From Hippasteria phrygiana (Eukaryota > Echinodermata > Asteroidea > Valvatida > Goniasteridae), in assembly GCA_037893225.1 (NCBI GenBank), contig JAZGUH010000362.1, forward strand, positions 1,279,501-1,343,500: DNA of 64,000 nucleotides, written 5' to 3'. The notes under the pieces are model-generated. The model saw nothing but the letters and a program-made list of their open reading frames with translations, made no database searches and was not told the DNA's origin. Positions within the stretch are counted from its first letter, which is position 1; each line of letters starts with the position of its first letter. This document shows positions 32,083 through 44,099 of the stretch, piece by piece. The translations under genes were made by a program, and so were the position numbers.

Positions 32083-32530
32083 GGCGATTGTGTAGTGTGG
32101 GGCCCCTCTTTAGTTTTGATCAAATTTGAGGGCAAGGATAATTTTTTCTCATTCCAAATTGACTTTTTCAACATAAAGCAGACTTCTATCAATTCCACCG
32201 ACATCTTTTTTTGTAATTTTAAACAGTTTATTGCGGTAGCAAATGCAATTTTCGTACGCGCTTTAACTTGGCAGTTGCCATGCGAATCAACGCGGTTTTG
32301 CGTGTTTACTGTGCGTCGCGGTGATCGCCATCATTATTTTCGCGTTGCATTTTTGCCGTCTTCATCGTCGCTTCACCCAAAAATTTCCCTCAAAAACTAA
32401 AACACTGCCATTTATCTATGGCATACCTGTTGGTTTGTAATGTCACTAACTAGTTTGGCAATTCCAATAACCTAAAAGTGGATTTTTGGGTAATCGTTAC
32501 CTTTAGGACCCCGTTCCATATAAGGCAACA
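32083..32530 (-). mobile_element. GGCGATTGTGTAGT element, opposite orientation copy
   Basis: GGCGATTGTGTAGTGTGGGG and CTCTTTAGTTTTGATCAAAT correspond to the right end of 21001-21415. AGTTTGGCAATTCCAATAAC and AAAGTGGATTTT correspond to its left half. Confidence 0.65.
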
Positions 32531-33632
32531 TAAAAACAATTAGTTGTTTTTCATCAGAACCCTTGTGGCGAAAAGGTCCGTCAGGGCAATATATATTATA
32601 TATTCTATAGAATAAAAATGTGCATATACCCAAGAAAATGTGTACGTCAGGACCTTTTGTATTTTATAATTTGTACACAGCATTGAGTTGCATCCATTCA
32701 GTTGGGACCGCAATGTTTTATTCAGAACAAAGAATGAACATAGTAAAATAGCATGCATGACTATTTATCAGCAAAACCAGTAAACTAAACAAAATAAATA
32801 TGCAACTGACTTGTTTTTGCGGTCACCATATCACAAACTGCTGTGCCGTGGTAGGTACGATAAAGTATTCCATGCCGTACATGTACATACATGTACAACG
32901 GTGTGCCCGGCCAACTAGCAGCCCCCATGCACGGTGCGTAACACGCTAGCCACACGTAGAATTATCCACACAGCCATTTATTACAAACTCAACCACTGGT
33001 CCACTTCGTCGCAATTTGTCGAAAGTTTTGATTTAAATAGATGACTGTCCTTGTTGATCCAACTGTTTGTTGGTTTCGGTGGGATTTTGTGGACAAATCT
33101 TGTCGATTTTCTGGACGAATCTTATCGAGTATGAGGTTCCAAAATCATTTTGCAATTGCATGTAAGCATGCGTGTCTAGCTACTAAACTTGATATACGGG
33201 CATTGTTCACTACACGCAGGTGGAACCCGACTATGAATTTTGGTGTTGCATGATTTATTGTCCCCAAACAACGGGCTCGCTCTGCGCAATACGCACGCTC
33301 AAAAGGTCCCCCCCCCCCCCCCCCCCCCCCCGCCAAGTCCATGCTTTGCTGCATGCGCATGTATTCCCCGCCAGGCCAGCCGAACATCGACAAGACGTAT
33401 ACCAAGTGATTCAGACACAGATTCAAATAGCACGCATCGTGCTGGCCAAGGAACAAAATGTGTGTGCGCGCACTGTGTATGATACCAGACTATAGTAGAT
33501 TTTTTTATTTTCCCGGCTTCTGGCACATGACCACTAATGTTACTATCATTACAGTAGAGTTCACAGGGCCCGCTGTTGGGTCAGGTTGCCGGTGTCCGGT
33601 ACATTTATATTTTAACTTTTATAATTATAAAA
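32531..33632. other. No gene recognised; contains a 24-C tract
   Basis: Intergenic sequence. 33308-33331 is an uninterrupted run of 24 C. No repeat ends were identified elsewhere in this stretch. Confidence 0.5.
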
Positions 33633-34372
33633 GGAAAGATTTTACTTTAATACCCCCCACCAAAATCGGTGAAGAACAGCAAAAGAATAACCAACCCTCC
33701 TTAATAACAACTGTCTTAATATGTGGCACAACCTGTTATTTCAAGATTTATTTCAGCAAAATCTGTAAAAAATCAGGAAGAAATCAACATGTATGCGCAC
33801 ACTTTGGCGTGACGGTGCTAGTCATCAGGGTGACGAACATCATGCAAGGTCGAGGAGTCACTATTTGAACTCCAAGAAAGCGAAAAGACATGTTCTGCTG
33901 GGGTCTCTGGGAATTAAACGGTAAAATTTCACTTTTTATTTGAATGTTAAGTTAACCTTGGTACATTCATCTGATCATGGAACTCCACTTGTTCAGATGG
34001 TGGCGTATCTAGTATTTTGGTGGCCGTTGTAACTGTAAGGTTGAATTTTGAATTTTTTGTTTGGATTGAATAAAAGCCATTCTCTATCGCACACTTGCCT
34101 TGGACCCTACTATCGCCAGATCATGTCCAAATGTTAAAAAAGGCGATAAAGGGTCCAAGTTACTCGGACTAACATGGTGCCAACTGCCAAGAACTTCTAA
34201 CACAGAAAACACAAACTTTCTTCCCCTATATTGCACTAAAATGTCCCAACAAAATTCTCAAAATTAAAGGTTGTGCCAAGTGTGTATACAATCATGAACA
34301 CAAATGGATGGTTATTTTCCAAGATTTGCTGTTTCTAACCGATTTTGGTGGGGGTATTAAAGTAAAATCTTT
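33633..34372. mobile_element. Foldback element disrupted by a MULE-like half-element
   Basis: Arms AAAGATTTTACTTTAATACC with ACCAAAATCGGT (33634) and ACCGATTTTGGTGG with GGTATTAAAGTAAAATCTTT (ending 34372) are inverted. AACAGCAAAAGAATAACC / GGTTATTTTCCAAGATTTGC continues the pairing. Between about 33795 and 34173 lies sequence matching the right half of the 30632-31734 element (GGGTCCAAGTTACTCGGACT at its end). This suggests insertion of, or replacement by, a truncated member of that family. Confidence 0.7.
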
Positions 34373-35623
34373 CCCAAAATTACAACAAACATGAGTTAAT
34401 CTACAGAAAAAAAGACTGCTTTAGCCTGCAAAAGTCACTTTGTTACTGTAAAGTCATCTGCAAAAGTCAGTTTTAAACAAAAAATAGAGGTGTCCGAAAG
34501 AAGGTAACGATTACCACTTTTTGTTCCCTTTTATTAGGCAGATTCATGAAAATTTTAAGTTGCTTCAATACTTTTAAATGTTATATCACTGGAAAGAGTA
34601 CAAATTTTGAAATAAATTGAGGGGTCATTGGTCATGATAGGGTAACCCTATGCAAAGTTACGGAGTTTTGTTGATTTAAATTTTTGGTCATTTAGTGTAC
34701 AATTTCAGGCTCAAATGTTGTGACGCATCATGGAGGTATAGGACGCATAAACGTACATGTACCTGTGTACATGTATCGAGGAAACTTGCTCTCTGCATAC
34801 GGTATCAATTGCCTCATTTTGTTTTCATCAATTTGTTAGGAATACAAAAATAATTTACAATTAAAAAACAACAATTATTTGCCAATAAATGATTAAAGAA
34901 AACGAAAATATAAGATTTTAAGCATGAATCCCAAGCATCGACAGGAATACTACAGCGCGTGTTCGCGCTCACCGAATACGCAAACAACTGTTTTCCAATA
35001 GACTTTACATTCAGTCTTGAATTTACCGTAGTTCGTGCTACATACGTACATACACACGCACACACAAAAGTACACTGGATCGTCACGGACTAGAACATAT
35101 CTATGGAACGCAATCTACGGAACGTAGTGAGAATTTAGTTGCACGTTGGCCCGCTGCTTCTACAGTGCCCGCGCAATGTGTAAATCAAATCGTTGTACTT
35201 CTTGACAAATTCTCTATACGTCATGGCCCGCGTTCCGTCAAATAGTCCTAGGCCATGTGCAGCTGGCTGGCGGACGTATACACGGCGCAGTAAGTATCAT
35301 GCATCCTCTGAACTGACTATTGTTTTTCGCATTATAAATGCATGCATTATTGCACAAATCAACAAAACGAACAACAAAATAATTTGGTTTGTCCTGTTTT
35401 ATAAAATTGCATTGGATATCAAATTCCACCCGTGCGTGATACCCCGATTCTTCTAGTCAAAATGCTGATACCGGCGATTTTCTTTTTTTCTATTTTCCTC
35501 CCGGTAATTTCCCGTCGGTTGTTACCGTTTATCCGATACAGTTTTTGTCGAGTGACAGAATGTTTTTAAGATGAACACAATGTGGTGTATCCAATTAGTT
35601 ACACTAGAACATCGAAAGATTAC
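34373..35623. other. No gene recognised
   Basis: Mixed AT-rich sequence with short TACATGTA-type palindromes (34755-34780). Confidence 0.5.
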
Positions 35624-35632
35624 CCCTTATGT

Positions 35633-36269
35633 TAGCCCTAGAAGGACGCTATGATATAGCGTCCTAGCGCCCAAGTATGCAAAACAGGCCTATGCTAGAA
35701 ACCGAAGATCAAAAATCACACTTTACCTGCATAAATATTCTTGGCATCATTTTATTCAAACAGTTCAACAGCCCATCTCCCTGTTGGGATAGCAATATTC
35801 CTCCAAGAATGTCAAGAACAGGAGATATTTGCGGCGCAAAATCGTCTCCACGCGACGCTGACTTCACAAACACGAGGAGTAATACCCACATTTAGAACGT
35901 TTATCAACAGAGGGCGCAATTTCGGCCGTGCACGCCCACAGACATAAATAACCCATCGCGTGGTGCACGTGGCGACTGTAAATTGCGCCCTCTGTTGATG
36001 AACGTTCTAAATGTGGGTATTACTCCTCGTGTTTGTGAAGTCAGCGTCGCGTGGAGACGATTTTGCGCCGCAAATATCTCCTGTTCTTGACATTCTTGGA
36101 GGAATATTGCTATCCCAACAGGGAGATGGGCTGTTGAACTGTTTGAATAAAATGATGCCAAGAATATTTATGCAGGTAAAGTGTGATTTTTGATCTTCGG
36201 TTTCTAGCATAGGCCTGTTTTGCATACTTGGGCGCTATGACGCTATATCATAGCGTCATTCTAGGGCTA
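35633..36269. mobile_element. Foldback element, 637 bp, 9 bp target duplication
   Basis: Arms of about 285 bp are near-perfect inverted repeats: the same 72-residue spurious frame appears on both strands. Ends are TAGCCCTAGAA and TTCTAGGGCTA, each followed inward by a small hairpin GACGCTATGATATAGCGTC. Flanks are CCCTTATGT (35624-35632) and CCCTTACGT (36270-36278), 8 of 9 identical. Central loop of about 60 bp around 35920-35980. Fits a MULE-like foldback. Confidence 0.9.
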
Positions 36270-36844
36270 CCCTTACGTTAGAATTTTACACTCAAAGTTA
36301 GACAAGGAAATCGTAAATTTACCGAAATAAAGCTGGCCGTATATAAACAAGGAAAGGTCTTCTGTCGTTGATATTTTTTTTTTCGACTGAAGAAATCCCT
36401 GATCAATAAAATGGCGACCAGAAAAACTTTGAAGCCTCATCACCGTAACCAGGAAATAGTAATTACTCCGCCTATGCGTTTTTTACGAGTACGGTCGGGA
36501 GTCGACGAACTTTCGGCCGGTCACTAGCGCGCGACAGAAAATCAGTTCCGCAAATAGCGCCGCCAACGACGGTTCGCGTGAATCTGCCTACTTTTATATA
36601 AGAAACAGGGCCCTACACTACACTACACAATCGCCCGGGATATTTGCATTCGGCATTCTTCCCTTTAGAAGAAAGGAATTCAAAATATGAAACGAAATTT
36701 CGAGAAAAAATTTCACTGCAAAGGAAACATTAAACAGTTCATTCACAGACACAAACATGACGAATAATAGTGAATACCAATCGAATACACGCAAAACTCG
36801 TCATGCATGCTCGTCTGCCAATGTTGAATGTCTGCCCTTTTTAC

Positions 36845-37607
36845 TAGCTTGAAAATTCCAGCTCTAGGCACAAGATTCGCCATTAGAGCTGGAAGGAATT
36901 CTATAGGGTACGTTAGGGTCGTTTAAGATCTTGCCGATATCTTCCGTTTCCCTGAATATATCAACTAAACACTCACCTTGAACTGTAGAGCAGTCATTCA
37001 GGCAGCTTTTGATCACCTCAAAATTAGAATATGATCAAGTTAAACCCGAAAAAAAAAAAATTTTCGTGCAAATCGGTGCATGCACAAACCAGCTGTGTAC
37101 AAAGTAATGGAGCGGATTTTTGAACATGAACGATGTTTTCCGATCGATTATCGGCCAGCGGCACAACGTGCGCCTCGGGGCTCGATATCCAACGGCTGTT
37201 TGCTGATCGCTGAAATACTGACAGCGATCAGCAAACAGCCGTTGGATATCGAGCCCTGAGGCGCGCGTTGTGCCGCTGGCCGATAAACAATCGGAAAACA
37301 TCGTTCATGTTCAAAAATCCGCTCCATTACTTTGTACACAGCTGGTTTGTGCATGCACCGATTTGCACGAATTTTTTTATATTTATTCGGGTTTAACTTG
37401 ATCATATTCTCATTTTGAGGGGATCAAAAGCTGCATGAATGACTGCTCTACAGTTCAAGGTGAGTGTTTAGTTGATATATTCAGGGAAACGGAAGATATC
37501 GGCAAGATCTTAAACGACCCTATAAACGTACCCTATAGAATTCCTTCCAGCTCTAAAGTCTAATGGCGAATCTTGTGCCTAACGTTAGAGCTGGAATTTT
37601 CAAGCTA
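36845..37607. mobile_element. Foldback element, 763 bp, 8 bp target duplication
   Basis: Starts TAGCTTGAAAATTCCAGCTC and ends with the inverse, GAGCTGGAATTTTCAAGCTA. Flanked by perfect 8 bp CTTTTTAC (36837-36844 and 37608-37615). The centre GCTGATCGCTGAAATACTGA, followed by CAGCGATCAGC, leaves almost no loop, so the arms are about 375 bp. GAGCTGGAA occurs twice in each arm. No transposase. Confidence 0.9.
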
Positions 37608-37615
37608 CTTTTTAC

Positions 37616-38204
37616 CACCAGTAAAAAATTTCATATTAAATGTTGACATCTTCGCCAAAGTATGAGGAGATGAACACATCAAATGTCTCGGAAGAGCATA
37701 CTTGCACAATCGTACATAGAAAGGAAGTTCTGAGATGGAATATGCACTAACCTTGGAGAAGTTTGGACAGGAATTCGACTCGTCTGGAATCGATGGGAGT
37801 GGTAACAGAACCCGGAAGAAGTCATGCATGCAACCTCGTACTCGGTCGAATAAACTGTATCTGCCTGAATTTGAGTGCAATACCACCTCGTCCCCACACC
37901 TTGAAACAACGTGCTTAGACTAGACTGGCACCAGTGCTTTCACATGAACGCACGTTTCTTCTTGAACGAAATAAATGTTATTCTTGTGATAACATTTTAT
38001 CAAAATAACTTCAAGACAAGAATGAAACGAGTTTTTTATTAGGCACGATTGCGAGCAAACTGATCGCCGAACTTAATGGTTAGCTAGATGGGACGTTGTT
38101 TTTACTGTACCTCATTCATCCCATGGACCTACTACCTCCATGTTCATCCATGCTTATTATATGCACCCCCTTACAACATCGTGGCTCCGCCCTTTTAGGG
38201 GCAG
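37616..38204. other. No gene recognised
   Basis: Unique-looking sequence with no supported exon and no recognised repeat. Confidence 0.5.
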
Positions 38205-38430
38205 CATGCCAGCCTGTCTAATCATTGAAGCAAGATGGACAGAGGGAACCCCCCACCCCCCACCCCACCACCCCTTCCACCCCACCACCCCTTCCACCCC
38301 ACTACCCCTTCCACTTTACTGGTCATTGTGTTCGCGGAATCTCAGGAATTCCTTTCAGATATCCGGGGGTGGGGTGTAAGTTATAGGGTATAGGGACAAG
38401 AGGGGTACACTCATTGGTCTCATATCGTGC
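38205..38430 (+). repeat. C-rich repeat with GGTCATTGTGTTCGCGGAAT block
   Basis: (CCCCACCA)n-type tract at 38249-38315 followed by TGGTCATTGTGTTCGCGGAA, ATAGGGTATAGGGACAAGAG and CATATCGTGCTGGGT. The same order is at 48780-48983. Confidence 0.75.
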
Positions 38431-38739
38431 TGGGTCTAAATAATGGTGAAACTAGGCTAAAAGTTCTGACTTCCGTGAATTGTTTCTCTCCATCAAACTG
38501 AACATCGGCTTCTGGCAGACTGCACTGCTTTAATTCCTTCTGCCTTGTTAAGTTGGTCCGAGTTCGGAATTGGCAAGTTTCCTCTTTACCCAAGCAATAT
38601 GGATACGTACCGGTAGTTTATACAGGGAGAAAATCCAGGGAAAACTCCGTGTTAAGACTGGAGTCAATCTGATAACTGATAGTGTAAAATTGTGAGTACA
38701 CTGTACAATGAAACATTTGAGACATTTAAACATTCCTAG

Positions 38740-39185
38740 AAAATCAGCCGATGACGTCATCATGACGTCACTTCGGATTTTGCATGCAAGTGACAATATC
38801 TACCTACCCACCGATTTTCCTGACGATTGTACTTACCCTTATATGTGTTTCAAAAAAGCACATTTTTCTGAAGTCTCATGAAATCACACATTTTTCACAT
38901 TGAAGTACTATGACCTAACAAACCTATTACAAAAATAATTTCGAAATTAGCATGTTAAGTTGATGCCAGATATAGCTCAAAGATTCAAAAGTTTAAAAAT
39001 TACTATAAAATCATATGATGACGTCATCATGAAGTCACATTAATTTTGATCTATAACACATGCCGGCCTACCAGCATTCCGAGATTGAACCCAATCGGAC
39101 CTACGGTTCTCTAAAGTGACCTTAAAGTGTGCCCCTTTAAGATGACGTCACGTGACCCACGATGACGTCATGATGAAATTGTTGA
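38740..39185. repeat. Cluster of CRE-type TGACGTCA palindromes
   Basis: ATGACGTCATCATGACGTCA at 38751, ATGACGTCATCATGAAGTCA at about 39018, and ATGACGTCAC / ATGACGTCAT at about 39143-39170. The first two blocks are diverged copies of one another, so the region looks like a diverged internal duplication. TGACGTCA is the CREB/ATF consensus; binding here is not shown. Confidence 0.6.
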
Positions 39186-39502
39186 AATCAGGACAAGAAA
39201 CATACAGGCCACTGACTTTTTTATGAGCGCATCACCCCCTCGGCAGTCCCCGTGAGATTTTGCTGCACTCTCGTTTGGGGTGAGTTTCTGAACGTTAAAA
39301 TTGCGTTCTGCACGCAAACCCCATGGCGACTGACAACACGAACCGCTGAATGGTCTCTGGGCGCTTACAACAGCACCTTTCGTGTGACCTGCTCGTTCCT
39401 AAAGATTGGATTGGCGTTCTCGACAGTTATTTATTGAAATAAAGTCACCACATGAACACCACACATTTTTGGAACAGGTTGTTGGCCCCTCATAATTTTG
39501 TG

Positions 39503-39580
39503 TTTAGGTCGGTTGGTTGGTCGGCCGGTCGGTCGGTCGGTCGGCCGGTCGGTTGGTTGGTTGGTTTGTTGGTCGCTTGA
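39503..39580 (+). repeat. Tetranucleotide tract (GGTC/GGTT)n
   Basis: Alternating GGTCGG, GGTTGG and GGCCGG words. Confidence 0.9.
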
Positions 39581-40266
39581 TCGGTTGTGTTGTAACTGAA
39601 CATGACCAACAAAATACATCGGGAACTTGAACATTCTGGCTTCGTCGACTCGACAATCACGGTTTTGTGAGAACAAGTTTAAAGCAGTGTCCGTGCTCTG
39701 ACTTAAGTTCCAATTGAATGGATTTCCCTTTACTGAAGAAGCATCCTGGGAAAAGCTTTATTTTGAAATTTAAAAAATTACTTACTTACTGAACTCTGCA
39801 CTTATGTGTTTATATTATTGTGCTAGGCGCGAAAATTGCCCTATACATTAGCATCGCAAGAATAGGATCATTTCACTCCTTTTGCAGGCGAACAAAATTG
39901 GATAAACATTTTGGGGAAAATGTACGAAAAAAAGTCCACCCCTTTTAAATCGAAAGCAGCTGTGATAATTTATGAACGAGACCATTTTCTCTTCGGGCTA
40001 GTAAAATGGAATGATTTACAACACAATAGGCGAAGCAATCATTTCTTGTTTCGTTTTTCGAAAGAAAAGTGCACATTCAATGTCAGTGTTGTGTAGGCCT
40101 AAATGTTCGCATGGGTCATCGCCCTTCGAATCTATTTTTTTTCTGTTTTTATTTTTTATTTAAACAAACCAAATTAATCATCATAATGCAGCAAAATGCT
40201 GATGAGCGCAGTTTGTGTTTGACGGTCCAGTTTGAAGTGTGTCGGTTTTGCTGAAATGGGTAGGCT

Positions 40267-40443
40267 ACCGGTGTAGCGTGAATTACAGTCACCATTAATT
40301 ACGGGCTCATTGGTAGTATTGCGCATGCCTGAGTAAAGATAATTAGGAGAGTGGCCAGTCACGTGAGAGGGGTTAACAAAATAATAGTAGCGAAAAGAAG
40401 TCCGATTTTCATGGGAGTCGGATATTCATAATGACACCGGTAC
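40267..40443 (-). mobile_element. MITE with CCGGTGTCATT terminus
   Basis: Reverse-oriented relative of the copy at 15262-15430. Begins (plus strand) CCGGTGTAGCGTGAATTACA and ends AATGACACCGG. Confidence 0.7.
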
Positions 40444-40766
40444 CAATGTTAGGTGCTGTGTTCCGTGCTTTGGGCGTGGCACCCCGTGAAAAAATATCAA
40501 ATTGAATTGTTAATTTGGTAGCATTAGATAAGTTGTAAGCTAGCTTTCTAATAAGACATTCCACAATAATTGGCACTTGATAAAAAGTAACAGATTTGAT
40601 AAGTTTAGAATAAGGGACGGGACGCTCCTAATTCTAAGTGTTGTGAGGGCAATCTTCGCGCGTAGCACATAATAAAACAATTAATTGCGGGAAGACCAAA
40701 TGGTATAAAATGTACTGAGTGCTTTTTTCACAAATTTAAAACAAATACAGTTTTCTTCCATAATAT

Positions 40767-40975
40767 CTCAAAGGTCAAAGGTTATTCGGGATAAAATTGC
40801 TGACGTAATGTCACGCCATGTTACGCGAACGCCCATTCTAATTGAATATTAAACGTGCGCCTTTTGCGTTAACATGCGCGCGTTAGGTGACGCGGGTCAT
40901 TCGGGATAAAATGTCATGGTGCACATGCGCAGTTGAAATACCGAACTGGGTTATTCGCTAGTAGGCCCAAATATC
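40767..40975. repeat. Repeat shared with 25738-25800
   Basis: CTCAAAGGTCAAAGGTTATT and AAATACCGAACTGGGTTATT occur here; the inverse AATAACCTTTGACCTTTGAG runs straight into ATACCGAACTGGCTTATT at 25748. The two blocks are adjacent at 25.7 kb but 130 bp apart here. Confidence 0.5.
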
Positions 40976-41052
40976 CTAGAAGGGGAAGATCGGTCACTGG
41001 GTATCTTTTTGTACAGCGCCCGATGAAACAGGATGACGTCATTATTTTCGAC

Positions 41053-41171
41053 TATAGGGTACCGAAGTCTGACGTCAGTTGCCGCGGCAACTGGTTCCAA
41101 ACACATGCAGTTTAGAATGTATTCTGGTTCCAAACATTGCATTGATTGACGTCATCACTTCGGTACTCTAT
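41053..41171. mobile_element. CRE-bearing MITE, copy 1 (TATAGGGTACCGAAG)
   Basis: Inverted ends GGGTACCGAAGTCTGACGTC and GACGTCATCACTTCGGTACT, TA-flanked. Other copies at 47535, 48473 and 54650. Each carries TGACGTCA-type motifs just inside the ends and the internal CTGGTTCCAAACA words. Confidence 0.85.
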
Positions 41172-41439
41172 GGGGAAGGGGGCCCCCAGCGTTTGATGAG
41201 TGAACGCGCGCTTGCGGCTGCAGTGAATCCATACGAGAAGTACAGCATCGGGTGAGCGAGATTTTCATTGATGAAGAAAAAATTCATGACAAAATGAAGA
41301 GACAAATAAAGGAATAAGTAAATGGATAAATAATATCACGGAGGTACCTCCATTATAATGTAGTTACGTGTTTAATGATGGTATAATGATTTCTATAAAT
41401 CAGGGAATACATTTGTACAATGTCATTTAGTTGTATTAA

Positions 41440-41470
41440 TTGTTGTCCCCCCCCCCCCCCCCTCCCCCTC
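41440..41470 (+). repeat. Poly-C tract
   Basis: About 15 C then TCCCCCTC, close to the SINE at 41553. Confidence 0.9.
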
Positions 41471-41544
41471 AGGCCATGCTCAGGCATCTGGCTTTTCAAA
41501 ACATTAAGCTGAGAAAAACAAAACAAACAAAACAAAAGATCTTT

Positions 41545-41705
41545 TTCAAAGTGAACAAAGAAACTGGCAGGAGCGGGATTCGAACCTGCGACCTCCGGGT
41601 TACCGTACCGGCGCTCTACCAACTGAGCTATCTTGCCCTATGTTGGCGGTCTCCCAAATTGTCAGTATCTTTGTTCGGGTGGGCGCTAGTCAGAAGTCAT
41701 TAACC
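41545..41705 (-). mobile_element. tRNA-derived SINE, minus orientation
   Basis: The tRNA-like head is 41637-41565 (73 nt): A box TAGCTCAGTTGG, B box GGTTCGAATCC, and a cloverleaf most like tRNA-Thr. Position 33 is C instead of the invariant T, and the anticodon stem has a mismatch, so it is unlikely to be a working tRNA. Upstream GACTTCTGACTAGCGCCCAC, ACCCGAACAAAGAT and GGGAGACCGCCAACATAGGG, and downstream TTTCTTTGTTCACTTTGAA, are shared with the copy at 57395. A detached tail piece is at 41835-41890. Confidence 0.75.
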
Positions 41706-41899
41706 CAGAATGCCGTACAGCCAGGGATCACACCAAACCTTACGATACAACCTGGGAAGCGACATTGTGGGGATCACTCAATGAGGATACAACTTTCTAA
41801 CTTATAATTCGTCAAACAAACCACAAAGGAAACTGACTAGGTAAATTTGAATACATTTTCAAAGTGAACAAAGAAACTGGCAGGATCTTTTGTTTGACG

Positions 41900-43123
41900 A
41901 AAACAAAAGATCGGTATACTTTTTAATATTAATGGTAATGCACAGCCCCTCTTATTCCTAAAAAAAACATGCATGTGGGTTTCTTGAACCATGTAAAGCG
42001 TTAATTAATTTGTATTCCGGTAGGGCCTATATACGGAAATGCATGCTATTGATTTGAAACTGGAAATACGCGGTGTGTGGTCAGCTTGATACATTCAGCT
42101 CACAGAAAGAGGCAAATTTGCAGACATCCAACATCTGTATCTTCACGTTTATCACGTTCAATTCATGGTTTATGATCAAGGTCAAAAATAATTTCACAGA
42201 CCTTTTATCAAAAGAAACACACAGAAACTGATGGCATACCCCGTGAGCCAAGTATAGCGCCCTCATGCGATCATCAAAATATATGCCGTGCAAGGCCACA
42301 TTGTACACACAACATAATGTTTCCCGAGATTGTCAGTGCTTTGCTACATCACCATCCAACAGTTTCAAGTATTGTTGAAGGCTGGGGAGTTTTATGGGGG
42401 ATATTATTGGGAAGATTTTCGTACATTTTCAGAAATTCTCCAAAAAATTAATATACATGTAGACCTAATTAGAACCAAATCAATCAGCCCCCAACCTTTA
42501 GAATCGCGCCAGGCGTCAATTCTAGTTCAGTATAGCTTAAAAACCACGAAACACACAAACCAAAAAACAAATCGCCTGTAAAATATTTTGAAGGGGGAGG
42601 CTTGTGCCGGCTGTGTAGTGGCGTGTCACTTTAAATTCTTTTTAAAAAGGAAATTATGATTTGTAAAAAAATTGTCAAATGTCACAAGGGGAGCTGACCT
42701 TGAACCCCCCCCCCCCCCCCCCCCAGATGTATACACCGCTACAGTAAGAGAATACAATAGTTATCAAACAAATTCATAATATTACCACAACAGCAATACT
42801 GGTGGAGAGCTAAGGGTTCTAGATCGGACTGGCAGTTGATTTCGAGTCAACCGAACAACTTTTCAAGATTAAAAATGTCACTGCATAATTATAATCTCCA
42901 ACAGATCAGAATGTCTACGGCCTATGTGCTTACAATGCAGTTTACATAACATCCTTGTGGGGACACTATGCGAACAATGCCACCTCACAAACCAGTCTTT
43001 GTTTGATCGTACCCAACAGGAGAAACTGAAGAGAGGTAACTGGAAGAAAAATACAGGTACCCCAGAAAGCCCCAAAATAACGAGGATATGTGTTTCCTCT
43101 AGCAGGGTCCTATCTTCCAGAAA
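41900..43123. other. No gene recognised; contains a 20-C tract
   Basis: 42705-42724 is a run of 20 C. Otherwise AT-rich with no supported feature. Confidence 0.5.
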
Positions 43124-43285
43124 AGGTGATCACGCGCCCCGGCAATCTTTGACGGGAGGGGCGCGTGGAGTCACCCCGGGCTCGGTGGCGGGCCAGGCGC
43201 GGCTGATCAGCCCGGTGATTTACGGCGCATCTCGGCGCTCAGACAATGGTCAGGCCTGGTGATGAGGTGCTCGTAAATTATCACC
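43124..43285. other. GC-rich patch with hairpins
   Basis: About 150 bp of strongly GC-rich DNA in an AT-rich region. GGTGATCACGCGCCCC pairs imperfectly with GGGGCGCGTGGAGTCACC, and GAGGTGCTCGTAAATTATCA with CCTC forms a second stem. No RNA family was recognised. Confidence 0.5.
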
Positions 43286-44099
43286 TCACAGAGGTGTCTT
43301 GGTTAGTGTAGTCTGTCAAGTTGTAACGGCTGTTGGACCATTACAAGGTGATTTTTTTTCACCCACACACATTTGTTTTCATTACAACGACTTCATGCAT
43401 GAGCTCGTGACATGCTTGAAGTCTGCAAACCCTGGGAGTTATTTATACGTACCTTGTCAAGGCAATACTGAGTGCTTTGTGGTCATGGGTTCTTCTCACG
43501 AGTCATCAAGGTGGGTCCGACTGCAATGTCACGCTAGTAGGCCCTATATCCGCGCCAAATTTAATCTTAGATGCGGTTCCCAGACTTCAACTGCATTCAG
43601 TTATTTGAAATATTTACGGAGTTGTTATAACCCATACCGCAAAACAAGCGCTGTCAGTCACCACTCTCAAAGCCACGTGTGAATGCTCTAGTCATTTTTT
43701 AAACGAATTATGTGAGTGGTAATAACTAATAAGTAAGGGTAACTTATTGTCCCATAGGCCTATATCGCTCTCTTACCGCCTTTTAAAAATCAAGAGAGAC
43801 ATTCCACCCAAGGCGAAAGGACGGAACCTGGATTGGCCACTTGCTTCAATAGTCTCGGAGGCATATTTTAGACCTGACAGTATTTCGATAATGCAGGTTG
43901 AATTCCAGAATATGGGGCCCATGGTTGCTATGTTCTTGAGCAAGACACTTTATCGCAATCGCTCGGCTCTGCACCAACTTGTTCTGCTACATGTATATCT
44001 GCCGGCTGTGCACCTGACCTATCGCAAGTGTCAGTCCGAATCGAGGCTTTTTTTGATGGTGGATGGTATAAGAGTTTGCGGATGCACCATGTGAAGAGA
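43286..44099. other. No gene recognised
   Basis: Contains TTCTTGAGCAAGACACTTTA at 43933, a word also seen at 55035 (CCTTGAGCAAGACACTTT), suggesting a dispersed repeat. Confidence 0.5.

Noticed and set aside
35677..36225. Identical 72-residue frame on both strands
   Set aside because: Consequence of the palindromic foldback element; no domain and no splice or start context.
41353..41622. Frame starting MVERRYGNPEVAGSNPAPASF
   Set aside because: This is a well-known spurious translation of a tRNA-like sequence (here the SINE head), not a gene.
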